A stretch of 64,000 bases of DNA from Catonia carolina (Eukaryota; Arthropoda; Insecta; Hemiptera; Achilidae), in the NCBI GenBank assembly GCA_035578175.1, contig JAQMRL010000002.1, positions 98,992,748-99,056,747 on the forward strand, in the 5' to 3' direction. The notes beneath the pieces were generated by a model. That model was not told where the DNA came from and did not search any database. It worked only from the letters and a program-made list of their open reading frames with translations. Below, in pieces: positions 34,670-45,534 of this stretch. The position numbers were made by a program, and so were the translations under genes. Within the stretch, counting starts at the first letter, position 1, and every line of letters starts with the position of its first letter.

Positions 34670-36663
34670 AAGCTTTTAATTAGGCTTCTAAGAGACGAAA
34701 AAAGGAAATATGAGAAGTCTCTCCTCTTGCAAATAGAAGAAGATTTCAGAAGAAATGAAACTCGAAACTATTACAAAACATTTAAAAGGAAAATCGCTGG
34801 TTATAAACCGCCATCATTAGCATTCCAAAGGCTGGATGGAACACTGGCTACCTCAAACGAAGAAAATTGTAAAATCCTCGCAGAATACTTTAAAAACTTA
34901 CTAAACTGTGAAAAACCCCAAAACCCCCTTAAAACAGAACCTCTAGAGAGTCTGAGGAGTGAATCTTTACCACCCGATTTAAATGAAATTGAAAGACACA
35001 TTAAACGACTGAAAAATAACAAAGCTCCAGGAGAAGACTCAGTAATTGCAGAGCTCTGGAAATATGCCCCTGAAGAAGCCTTGATAAATCTACAACAACA
35101 AGTAGAGGAAATATGGGAAAAAGAGGAGCTGCCTGAAGACTGGAAAATGGCTCTTATACATCCTCTTCACAAAAAGGGTGACACAAAGAATGTGAACAAT
35201 TATAGAGGAATTTCCCTGCTTCCTGTGACATATAAAATTCTTTCACTTGCAATTTCAGAAAGACTAGAGGATCAGGTAGAAAATCAATTGGGAGAGTATC
35301 AAGGAGGTTTTAGAAAGGGTAGATCAACAGTAGAACAAATACAGAACCTTAAAACAATTATAAAGTACTATACCATTAGGTCAAAGAAATATGTTGCCAC
35401 GTTCGTAGACTTCAGGAAAGCGTATGACAGTATAGATAGAGAAGTTTTAATTAAGATCTTAGAAGAATTTGGAGTAGATAGAAAACTTAGAGCCATGATC
35501 AAAGCAACTTTGACAGAAACTAAATCCAAAATTAAATTTTTAGGACATCTCTCAGAGCCCTTTGAAGTTAAAACAGGAGTGAGACAAGGAGACGGCCTAT
35601 CACCTCTGCTTTTTAATTGTGTGGTGGAGAAGATAATAAGAAATTGGAGAGAAGAGTTACAGTCTAGGGAGTTATATAGACCTTTGAAAATTGGAAGAGG
35701 AACTGAAATAGACTGTCTGGCGTTTGCTGACGATATAGCTTTGCTCACAGATAACATAGAAACAGCTAAGGCTCAACTAGACCTACTGAAGGAAGTTGCA
35801 GAACAGGCAGGACTACAAATTTCGTATGAAAAAACAGAACTGATGACAACAATAAAAGGTATAACGGATAAGGGATTGAAAACAAAATATGGGAAGATTA
35901 ACATTGTGGATAAGTTCAAATATCTGGGCGAAATAATCATGAAGAATGGAAGTGACAAAGAGGCGTTAAAAGCCAGGATTAAGAAATTGGATCTGACATA
36001 TTTAGCTACTAAAAATATTTACAACAAAAAATGTTTCTCAAGAACTGCAAAGTTAAGACATTACGAAACAGTAGTAAAGCCTGTGCCTTTATATGCATCG
36101 GAGACATTGACCTCAGAAAATAAAGGACTTATAGAAGATGTCGAGAAGAGAGAAAGAAGGATTCTGAGAAAGATCTATGGGCCACGATATGATGAAGAAC
36201 ACTGTACCTATAAAAACGTTTCAAACACCAAATGGTATGAACATGTAGAGAGGATGTCAGAGACTTTCAGAAGAAGGAGAACACGATTTTACGGGCACAT
36301 AAAGAGGATGAGCAATGACAGACTGACAAAGAAAATTTTGAATAACTTTGATAATACTAAGACTACTTTGAAATGGTTTATCAATACTAAAGATGATCTA
36401 AAAAAACTTCGAGTTGAAGAAGCGGACATTTACGATAGAGACAAATTTAGGCAGAAGACAAATGACAAAAGGATAAGTCTGCCTGTGCAATCTGCAAGAA
36501 GAGAGGGTACTGGTGGGAGGTGGACGGATGAGAGAAGAAAAGAGCATTCCGAACGAATGAAGGCTTTTTGGGCAGATAAGAGGAATGACATCCTGAGAAG
36601 AAGAGACCAAAATGCATAGTGCTTAACGTGATCCTTAGTCGGTCGATCAACGAATTAATAATA
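34670..36663 (+). mobile_element. 5'-truncated non-LTR retrotransposon with TAA tail
   Basis: A 2-kb insertion framed by a 16-bp target-site duplication and ending in a short TAA run (36655-36670). The RT frame is uninterrupted. The endonuclease and any ORF1 are missing, as expected from incomplete reverse transcription. Intact coding and matching duplications indicate a young insertion. Confidence 0.85.
34727..36619 (+). CDS. LINE reverse transcriptase (ORF2 C-terminal two-thirds)
   Basis: An open frame of 630 codons from 34727 (open from 34661 with no ATG, so the true start is lost) to the stop at 36619. RT motifs in order: NKAPGEDSVIAELWKY, LIHPLHKKGDTKNVNNYRGI, EYQGGFRKGRSTVEQI, FVDFRKAYDSID (catalytic Asp), GVRQGDGLSPLLFN, FADDIALLTD (catalytic Asp pair), then the thumb region KFKYLGEIIMKNG and a Cys/His-containing region. 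The protein would copy element RNA at the nicked target. The C-terminal residues DERRKEHSERMKAFWADKRN form a basic helical tail that recalls NUMOD-type DNA-binding modules. There is no apurinic endonuclease domain and no promoter. The catalytic residues look intact, but the copy cannot mobilise alone. The clade is not assigned. Confidence 0.9.
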   Translation: MQIEEDFRRNETRNYYKTFKRKIAGYKPPSLAFQRLDGTLATSNEENCKILAEYFKNLLNCEKPQNPLKTEPLESLRSESLPPDLNEIERHIKRLKNNKAPGEDSVIAELWKYAPEEALINLQQQVEEIWEKEELPEDWKMALIHPLHKKGDTKNVNNYRGISLLPVTYKILSLAISERLEDQVENQLGEYQGGFRKGRSTVEQIQNLKTIIKYYTIRSKKYVATFVDFRKAYDSIDREVLIKILEEFGVDRKLRAMIKATLTETKSKIKFLGHLSEPFEVKTGVRQGDGLSPLLFNCVVEKIIRNWREELQSRELYRPLKIGRGTEIDCLAFADDIALLTDNIETAKAQLDLLKEVAEQAGLQISYEKTELMTTIKGITDKGLKTKYGKINIVDKFKYLGEIIMKNGSDKEALKARIKKLDLTYLATKNIYNKKCFSRTAKLRHYETVVKPVPLYASETLTSENKGLIEDVEKRERRILRKIYGPRYDEEHCTYKNVSNTKWYEHVERMSETFRRRRTRFYGHIKRMSNDRLTKKILNNFDNTKTTLKWFINTKDDLKKLRVEEADIYDRDKFRQKTNDKRISLPVQSARREGTGGRWTDERRKEHSERMKAFWADKRNDILRRRDQNA

Positions 36664-36679
36664 ATAATAATTAGGCTAT
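36664..36679. repeat. target-site duplication, right copy
   Basis: Exact match of 34654-34669, immediately after the TAA tail. Confidence 0.75.
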
Positions 36680-36699
36680 TCAATTATATTGACACGAAA

Positions 36700-37358
36700 A
36701 CCTATTTTTCAAAAAAACTTTGTGATTGTGTAGTATATTAACAGCAGAAATAAAGTTCTTAAAAAATCTAATCCTCTAGAATCTTGGTCTCCCCTTGGAA
36801 TCCTTTCCGTCTCCCCTGAAATCATAAACTAACCCCTACCTTAAATTATACCTTTAGTCCACGTTCAGTAAAATGCATGCCTTCCCCTCACCAAAATAAT
36901 AGGCCTCCCACAAAACTGAAAAAAGGCCACTGAAAAATAAAATAAAATAAGAGCCGCTCTTAAACCCACTTGTCCCTTAATTTAAATTTTCCACAAATAA
37001 CTTCTAAAAATAAATTACCTCCTTTCAAGTCCCAGTTCCAATGTCCCACGAACCAGAATCCTATTTCCTATTTAAACTATAAAATTCCCCCTAAATTTCT
37101 TGAGGTAGCAATTATTCTGTTATATTGTTCCCCGAGCGACCAGGTGTTCCTTAACACGATGTCGCCATCATAGGGCTTCTTAGCCCTCTCAACCAGGATT
37201 CAGGATTCAGGATTCAATCTTGGTTTAGTGACCTTAGTGTCCATAATATACTAACAAGATAACATACAATAGTTTCATATAATGGAAGTTTGAATTTAAA
37301 ATATTTGTAATAAATAACATAAGGATGTGCCTTGCAAAGCTTTGAGTGAGTCGTGACC
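36700..37358. other. C-rich-strand sequence without gene
   Basis: The + strand is unusually rich in CCC and CCT runs (36780-37140). A three-fold CAGGATT tandem lies at 37193-37216. No coding signal. Confidence 0.35.
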
Positions 37359-37359
37359 A

Positions 37360-37700
37360 AGACAGGGTGGCCCATAAGTCAGTTGTAAAAAATGTGTTTG
37401 TTACAATAAATCAAACTAAACAAAATGAAAATTCAACTTTATTATCAACAGAAATACATAATATAGGTTTCAGTAAACCTATAAAAGATGCTCAAAGTCG
37501 TTTACATGCTGTTCTAAGCAATTGCAAGCATTGCATCTTTTCATCTCTGATACAAATTTTGTCGAAAATCTTCCGGAACTGTAGGTTTTCAAATCTGATT
37601 GAATCCGTTCCTTCAAATGCTCAACATCACGAATCTTGATGGAGTAAACCTAATTTTTTAGTACACCACAGACAGGAAAATCCATGAGTGTGACATCTAA
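37360..37700 (-). pseudogene. Tc1/mariner-type transposase C-terminal relic
   Basis: Minus strand: DVTLMDFPVCGVLKN (third catalytic Asp region, usually D-TP-DFFLWG-LK), an in-frame stop, then VYSIKIRDVEHLKERIQSDL and NACNCLEQHVNDFEHLL. A TIR-like GGGTGGCCCATAAGTC near 37364 marks the 3' end of the element. The left two-thirds of the gene is missing. Confidence 0.75.
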
Positions 37701-37704
37701 CAAT

Positions 37705-39215
37705 TTTGTAGGGGCTATTCAATAATTGAAATGAGTAGACCTCACTTTCATTGCCTTGTAATACTTGTAAAATGTTATGATCTATGATATACGTCATCGA
37801 TTTTTGCAGTTAGGCCGCAAAATGTATTTTTCATCTACAATTTGGTATCGGGAACCTTACGTTGTTGACAGCCACTAGAATTTTCATTCCTTTTCACCGG
37901 TATTTTTGCTTATGTTTGGACAGAACACCCGAAGGTATGTGTTAACGGTTGGCTTTCAGCTGGCCATTTCACAAAGTAGGTTGACCAACCTGAGTAACTT
38001 AATTTATTGTTAATACTTCTACTGGTTGATTTTATTGGGCTGACCTAGCGATCAACGACGGAACCTTTAAACAGGCATTGCCTTGGAGGCCCTAATTTTT
38101 CCTTGTTGTGGAATTAGTTGATGGTATTTTTTTATTTAGAATTAATAATTATGATTGTTTTATTGTTTACTATAAGAATATCTTTTATTATTTTTATTTT
38201 TATGTTGTTAATATTTTTTTCTAAAACATGTGAAATAAATTTTCTTATTCTTATTTTTCTTCTTGAAGTGAAAACTAACCTGAAACATTATCTGCATTGG
38301 AACGTTTACTATTTTTACAATTGAATAAGTAAGTTATACTTTTGAATGAAAAACTATTAAAAAAATTCTATTCTAGTTGTGGGGTTGAACGGGGTGCATT
38401 TTAGAGACGTTTAACAAGCCACAACTGATGTGAAGGTGATTGTAAAAATAAAAATGACACGATGACTACATCCGTAACTGAAGATTACAAATGATACCAG
38501 AATTATAACAAACTATGAAAAGAAATAAAAAATAAAAAGATACCAGGGAACAAAGTAAATGATAAAATAAATGAATTGAATAAATACATAATGTTATATA
38601 ATAAATAATATAAGATGTGAATGAATATCTCCTTAGCAGCTGGGCATGACGATTGATTTCACAGTTCGCTTTCATACCTGACACCCATCCACGGTTATTG
38701 CCTGCACCTATTAACTGAACTGCGGATTCAGACCCTCAGCCACCAGTACTGTTCTGTGCGCCGGTACAAACTACCTTCCACTCAACTCAACAATAATAAT
38801 ATATTATTGCTTGCGGTTCCAGTTAGCTTTTGTTTATTTTGTTTGAGTTGACACTTTCGGTTTCATTGTGCACCAAGTAAACCGCCTTAGCTGGGTCCAT
38901 TCAAAATATCATATTCTTTTTTTAAAATTTCATGAGTGAAAAATTGTAAAATTCGTAAAATAATTTTTTCTGATTTACTCGGTTCATTATCTCAAAAACC
39001 AAAAATTTTGTAGGTACACCCACAATTTTGGAAATTTTGTTTGAAATTATTCTTAATTTTAAACCTTAATTTTTCATTTTTTAAATGTTCGAATATGTTG
39101 CCTTCAAGTGTTATAAAATTTTGGTCTAGAATAATGCTAACTCTAGGACGAATAAACATTACAAGATATAAGTAGCAATGGAGTCGTATGAAACGCGCAG
39201 GTTAAAGTCTCAATT
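37705..39215. other. no gene recognised
   Basis: ORFs at 38118-38324 and 38466-38684 are AT-driven and hydrophobic without domains. Confidence 0.3.
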
Positions 39216-39219
39216 AATT

Positions 39220-39415
39220 AATCAATTCTTTTAGTTTATTAACCATGCCATCAACAGCTTGGTCACTTGCAACTACGTGGGTTCAGAAACAGTAGACTTA
39301 AAGATTCAAGGTTAGAGATTTGCAAATTCTAGCTGTTGATTGAAACTGGAACCTTTCGTTTTGCAATACTGCACTGTCTATCCTGTAGCCAACGTATCAC
39401 GGAGGCGGCCGTAAA
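39220..39415 (-). repeat. tRNA-derived SINE
   Basis: Minus strand: the head GGCCGCCTCCGTGATACG, GGTTCCAGTTTCAATC, and the tail GACCAAGCTGTTGATGGC, then ATAAACTAAAAGAA. Confidence 0.65.
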
Positions 39416-39709
39416 ATTTTGTTTGAAGTAAGGTAAAATGTTCTACGATGTTCTACCCCGAATCTATTGTCATCATCATAAACAATGCGGGTTGGGCTTT
39501 CTGGTCTATTCCAACTTTAAATTTAGCAATAGGGATATCCTTCTATTCCGCGGGTTGTCATCTGCAATAAATGACTCTTGACTGTACTTTCAATTGCTTG
39601 ATATCACTCCTGAAAAAAATAAGTTCATGCCTAACATTTGCATTTATTTTATGGTCCAGCAAATTATACCATGCTAAAAGTCTATAATACCCTTAGCGAA
39701 TATTGACGG

Positions 39710-40180
39710 ATATTTTGCCAAAAACTCTTTCCCACAGGTCGATTTTCGGATATATCTACATACGGTTTTGAATGATTGTGGTCATTTAACGGATATATCT
39801 GCACATTTACAAATTAAATAAAAAAATATTTTGACTAAATATTGTCTTAATAGACATCAAAATATCTAAATATTCTAGGAAAGTTTCGCCTGCAGAAGCT
39901 GCATTGACAGCAATGCCCGCCAGTGTTTTCTGGCTGCCACGAGATCGGGGTTTCAAATCAGTTGTGGTTTCTATGTTCCTTAATACTTACTTGTGTTATG
40001 TTCGTATAATTTAGTAGCAACGTTTCGTAAAAATTTTTGCACGTGTAGATTTTTTTCTCCTTTTATTCTGCTATTCAGTGTACAAATAATTTTTTTAGCC
40101 AGTTATAATTATTATTATTTTACCGATATATCCGCGTAAGTCATGTCACTCAAGACTAAAGATGGATATATCTGAATTCA
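39710..40180. other. region with recurrent GGATATATC words
   Basis: GATATATC-type words occur near 39754, 39790, 40125 and 40166, each next to CG or TG. Spacing is irregular. No gene. Confidence 0.4.
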
Positions 40181-40217
40181 TTACAATAGAGTAAAAGGGA
40201 AGAGAAAATAAGTGATA

Positions 40218-40486
40218 AAATTTGCGTTGATTCTGAATTTAAAAAATAGTTTTCTATCCAGGAAAACAAATAATTATTCTAAACAAACACTTTTTACCCC
40301 CATCCCATAATTAAATGAGTCTGTGACATGAAATTAATTCCGTCCTCGAAAAATGAAATTTGCGTGGATTCTGAGCTGTAAAAATAGAGTTCTGTCCAGG
40401 AAAACTCATTTTTCTAAACAAAACTTCTTTACCCCAATCCATAATTTAATGCGTCTGTGACATGATATTAAATCCGTCCTCAAAGG
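40218..40486. repeat. diverged 138-bp tandem duplication
   Basis: Unit 1 begins AAATTTGCGTTGATTCTGA at 40218. Unit 2 begins AAATTTGCGTGGATTCTGA at 40356. Both end near CGTCCTC after GTCTGTGACATGA. About four-fifths identical by eye. Confidence 0.8.
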
Positions 40487-40676
40487 TTTAGTAATAATTT
40501 TGCATCCTCTAATTTTAACATCAACTGAATAGTTAGGGTCCAACACTCTGAACCATTTATTAAAAGTTGCAGAACCAAGCTGCAATAAAGGATTAAAACG
40601 ATAACCTTTTACCGACCAGCGTTTTCTTCAGAATGTATACAAGCCTTTAAAACTATTCCAATGTAGTGTTTGCATC

Positions 40677-40720
40677 TCTGTCTGTCTGTCTGTCTGTCTG
40701 CCTGCCTGTCTGTCTGTCTT

Positions 40721-40768
<48 letters not shown>

Positions 40769-40788
40769 ACTCACTCACTCACACACTT
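40677..40788. repeat. compound microsatellite (CTGT)n(CT)n(CACT)n
   Basis: A continuous CTGT, CTGC, CT, CTCA and CA run. Confidence 0.95.
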
Positions 40789-40789
40789 A

Positions 40790-41755
40790 AGTACATCACA
40801 TCCCAAGTAAATAAACGAAATATTAGATATGCATATCTAATAGACTGATATTTGTCAATTGCCCCACCATAATCGGATCTTTACTCAACAACTTATCACT
40901 CTCTCTTTATCAGCCTTTTCCTACTTCTCGGACATCAGGCACTTTTATTGCTCAATTGTAATTCGTCCGTAAAATATTTATTTACTAACTCCTTGGTGTA
41001 ATTAAATACTTAAACTAACAGTGCCCAGGGAAGAGTACTGCGAAAACCTTCACTTTTTCATTATTTAATATAATTATTCACGTATTTACAGGTTATCCAA
41101 TACTTATTTTTTTCTTATGCATTTCTTATGCAAAATTTCTTATGCATTAATTTTAGTATTCATCCAAAAGTGAAAATTTTCAGAATTATAGAGAATTCAG
41201 GACAAAGTTTAAAATAATAATAGATTTTGATTAAAACCACATATACGAATTGAAATTTTCTATGAGTAAGACACGGTAAGGTTGGTCGTGACTAACGCTT
41301 CCTTGAGCTCCGCCCATCACTCGAGTGGAACCCTAGAAATTGTGATTGTCCCTCATAATGCATAAGGGGCTCATTCCACCCGAAAGCACTTTATTAATAC
41401 CAAAATGACTGCAGCTCTCTTCACTTTACTAAAGTACATCTGTGATGTCCTCCCTTTTAACCACAGTCAGCGTTCATCCCACTATTCCCACTACTAGCCC
41501 TTAATCAGTCCATATTGCAATTAAACGGATAACAATCTCTAACACTTTTAACACTCTTATCATCAAAGATAATTCTTACTAAAATTTTATCTAAAATTTA
41601 ATCGATAGTAATTATCATTGGAGTAAAACTTTTCGTGGGGTTTCAAACTGTTTTAGAGAGAATTCAATAGTTCAAACCTGATGGATTAAGGAAATTGTAA
41701 TATCAAATCAAGCGTCATCACTCACTTTCTTCCATCTAATAATCCTCCAAAGTTA
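40790..41755. other. no gene recognised
   Basis: Mixed AT-rich sequence. A TCTTATGCA word is repeated near 41115-41145. Confidence 0.3.
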
Positions 41756-41759
41756 TCTC

Positions 41760-42310
41760 ACCGGATTGTTCTAGAGGTAAAGTCGTTGCCGCTAGTCAGC
41801 TGTTTCAACAGCTGATTTTCGGAGATGAAGGTTCCTGATTCAAATTTTAGTTGGCCTTCGGGCCAGCCCAGTCAGTCAGCTGGTAGAAAGTCGCTATTAT
41901 ATATTAAGTAACACCGGTTGGGCAAACGACTTTGTATGGTGACCAGTTGACAGCCATCCATGAACAAACTCTACTGGGGGTCCCTATTCAAACTTATGTC
42001 TAATCCACGTCAAAAAAAATTCAGCAAAAAAGCAGCAATCGAATTGGGTAATTGTCAACCATGTACAGTTTCCGATAACAAATAAAAGCTAAAAAAAATT
42101 GTAGTAAAGGTAGTTACGGATCTGAACACTAGAGAGTGGTTACCGGTGACCTTTCATGGTTGGGGTTTAATTTTAACCATACTCTCTCAGGAATGATCGG
42201 CTACAAAGACTACGACTCAGTTACACGTCATACACATCATCCTCTTCTCATTAGGTCTCGGGGTTGCTTATTGTTCTTAAATTGAACAGATTGCAACGTA
42301 CACACAGTAG
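41760..42310 (+). repeat. SINE-like repeat family A, copy 3, with insert
   Basis: The head GATTGTTCTAGAGGTAAAG through GATTCAAATTTTAG (to 41850), then a roughly 250-bp insert, then the body GTTACGGATCTGAA through GATTGCAACGTACACA. Opposite orientation to copies 1 and 2. Confidence 0.75.
41851..42101 (+). repeat. dispersed repeat family C, copy 2, inserted in family A
   Basis: Contains GTCAGTCAGCTGGTAGAAAG, GTAACACCGG and TTGTATGGTGACCAGTTGAC, as in 30396-30680. It sits inside the SINE-like copy, so family C moved after family A. Confidence 0.7.
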
Positions 42311-42799
42311 AGATTTAAAAAAGTCCTCCTGCTCTGCCAGTTCAGTCATTTTTCTAGCAAAAGTCACTTTCGAGAAAAAATTGATCTGTTTCATTTCCTA
42401 CTTTATTTCAAAAACGTGGCACCTAATTCTTAATAAATACATTTCCAAGAACATCTCAGGACACATACTATTTTTTTTAAAACAAATTTTTATTAATATT
42501 CATATTATATATTAATTTTTATTGTATTGTAGCTATAATTATGACATTTTACCTAATTTTGTCGGTAGTGTAAACTAAGTCTTGACTATTAGATTGAAAC
42601 TTAGTCATATTTTTCTGAACACTTGCATTTATTTTATTATTTCAAGAGATTTAGCTCAGATCAGAATAAACCAAATGAGACCATAAAATTTCGGAAGCAT
42701 TGTACACAAATGTAACTTCCCGTATTGCTTCTGCTCAAATCAGAACCAGCACTTCGAGCAGATAAGTTAATAACTTTGCTCTTGTATCTAAATGATGAT

Positions 42800-43290
42800 G
42801 TAACAAATAAAATCAATAGATTTATGCACATTTCCGGGACAGGTCACAAAACCCTAAAGCCCACAATAAGAAAAGGAAACAGAATTAAAGTTCTACAAAA
42901 CTAAACTATGGCGGTGCCAGTTAAAATGTATGGCAGCAAGGCCTGGGTGCTTTCAAACAGAGAACGAAGCCAATCAGAGCTGCGGAAATGAAATTTTTTT
43001 TGGGCAGTGAGAGCTGCACTCTAGGGAACAAGATGGGGAACAAGATAGGGAAAAGTGACATCATAAGACAAGAGTTGAAAATATTTAGCCTGGAGAAGAA
43101 GATCAATGAGTATAGAATCAACTGGAATGGTCATCAGGATGCACTAAGGTAAACTGTTTGCCTAGATTGGCAATGAATTTATAAACCAAATGGTCGAAGA
43201 GTTGTTGGTCGTTCGAGGGAAAGGTAGTTTCCAGGACAGGCAGTACTGCCTAACCCAAGAAGTGAAGAAGATCTTAACTGCTTTTTAAAA
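42800..43290 (+). pseudogene. LINE RT C-terminal fragment
   Basis: SGTGHKTLKPTIRKGNRIKV, MAVPVKMYGSKAWVLSNRER and PNGRRVVGRSRERWFPGQA in shifting frames. Same family as 28745-29140. Confidence 0.7.
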
Positions 43291-43299
43291 AATTTACAC

Positions 43300-44495
43300 G
43301 TATTAGTCTATTCAATAAATCTTTATACAAGGAGTAGATTATGCAGAAATTTAGCTAAGAGGAAATAGTAGTAAAAACTACAATATAATATTTGTAGATT
43401 TCTATTGCTCAGAGATTATTGAATTAAAAATTGTATAAAAAAATACTTGCGTTTTAATTTAAAATAAGTTTTTTATAAAAAGCATAAATGGTATTAAAAA
43501 ATAGGAAACGATTTTATATATTTTGCATTAAAACAATTTTTAATACAATTAAAAATATATACGATTTATTTAATGTTGCAAGTGGAGGGTTGTTATACCA
43601 GAATGAAAAGAAACATTCAGTAGAAACCAGAAACCGTATTTTGAAGAAAGGGGTAAGGTTGAAAAGATATTGTTACAGGTTTGAAAGAAGTTCTTAAAAA
43701 TGACAGCATGTAATCTTGTAAATCGGCAGATGATGTTATTTTAGTATACAATGTATTGGATAGTAGGTCTACAGTTGTTGAAATGTTAATTTTGAATCAG
43801 AGACGATGACAAGTTTTTAGTTCATTTTCAAAAAGAGATGTTTTCAAGAAATTTTCCGCGGTCCACTGTCGGCAATTTCAAGGTGTCACAGAACAAAAGC
43901 TATTGTAAAGGTATATCGATTCCAGACGAGTGGTTATCGCGGCTACTTTTACGTTTTGTGCCTTCTTTTATTGTTCAGTCCTTGCTGTATTCATTATTAC
44001 CCGGTTATTTGTGTGCCGACAACCTTCTTAACCTCCTCACAAGAATGACAGTCACGAGTGCCAATTTCTTCTTGTGTCAAAAATATTGTCCATATGCACC
44101 GCAAGAGAATTAGAGCAGGCGGCTTCTTTGTCCAGGTGACTTTTGACATTCTTACAAACTCCCAACTTTGGTTAAGATTATTCTTATTATTAAAATCTTT
44201 AAGGTACAAATAAAACTACATTTGTCTCTCTCCGTGGCTCTCAGTAATGTATTTGACTTCTAAGTCGAAGTTTGACTGGTCCAATCCTGCCTTAACAATG
44301 TCAATCTACAGAGGTCTATCTAAAATGCAACAAAAATATATCCATTAATGGTTTCTTGTAATAACTAGCAACTTCTATTACGATATCCTAAACCAATGAG
44401 TTTAACAAAAGATCGCATACACATTTTTTTAATAAGAGCTGGAATAAAATCAATTTAATACTTTAGTTTGCCTTTATTTTATTGCAATATCTCCT
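43300..44495. other. no gene recognised
   Basis: ORFs at 43488-43697 and 43838-44209 (both strands) show no domain. A weak tRNA-like head lies at 44226-44290. Confidence 0.3.
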
Positions 44496-44499
44496 CCCT

Positions 44500-44912
44500 T
44501 TTTGTCCATAACAGGGAGGAGGAGTGTTATTCATTTGCACTTGATCTGCTAGTTCCAGGGCTACGGAAAATAGTGCTGGTTTTTTATCACATGGTTAGTC
44601 AATTATATGGCTGAAGCATTTATGTGTATAAGAGGTAGAAGTGTAAAATACACTTATCACAGTTACTTCTTCTGAGAGTAATGAATTTCATTATATTCAT
44701 TTCCCACGGGGCCAGACTACGTGGTGAATGAAGTGAAGGTGTCATTTGCAGGATGGAAAGTAGATGCTTTTTGGAGGACATGGCATACTGATAAGTATAC
44801 TTTTTTATTCAGTGAGAAATTCATAGGTATGCTACCTCACTCCGCTTTTTACTTAGTAAAGCCTTTAGAGGTTCAAACCAGCCTTTAGGCTAATGACCTA
44901 AACAACAACACA
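44500..44912 (+). repeat. dispersed repeat family B, copy 2
   Basis: Longest of the three copies, ending GGTTCAAACCAGCCTTTAGG, then CTAATGACCTAAACAACAACA. Confidence 0.7.
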
Positions 44913-44914
44913 TC

Positions 44915-45525
44915 TCCTTCCTTGCTGGGTAGAAGACATTCTGTTCGTAACATGACCGGAAACTGCACAAAATTTTACAAAGCTCAAGGAGAACCAACTC
45001 ACACAGCCGTACTTATACCGGTTGAGAAGGACTACCAACTTCGTGTCACAAAACAAAATTTCCCTTTCGTAGAAAAAAATTACCAGATAATAGCAATTGG
45101 GTAACAGAACTAAAAAATCACTCCGTATAAACCTTTTATTTTCAGTCAAATATGTTTCTTCACTTTACAGAGTACGGGAAACCTTATCGACTGTATATTA
45201 GGCCAAAAACTTGTTTTGATTCTATTACAAATAAATAAATGTAGGTCTTTAATTTATCTGTTAAGTAACAAGTGATAGGCCTATACATTAATTTGTCTCA
45301 ATAATTATTGAATGTCCCTCGTAACATTTTTATGAAGTTAATAAGAGAAGGTAAAATTATTTTTATTGAATAATCATAAAAAAATACAGTATGACAAATT
45401 AATAAATTAAAAATAAAATAAAAATGTATAATATAATGTATATATATATATAAATGTAAATTAAACAGATAAAAATAATTTTAAATAATTATCATCGTTA
45501 ATTAAATTACTACTAATTGCATGTG
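44915..45525. other. 3' flank of the unrecognised gene
   Basis: AT-rich. Holds further AATAAA hexamers on the minus strand (for example 45362-45367). Confidence 0.35.
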
Positions 45526-45528
45526 TAA

Positions 45529-45534
45529 TTTATT
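45529..45534 (-). terminator. AATAAA overlapping the stop codon of the unrecognised gene
   Basis: The minus-strand hexamer includes the TAA stop at 45530-45532. If used, the 3' UTR would be under 30 nt. Other AATAAA words lie downstream. Confidence 0.3.

Noticed and set aside
40666..40848. 60-codon ORF with Cys/Val/Ser and Leu/Ser repeats
   Set aside because: A translation of the CTGT/CT microsatellite.
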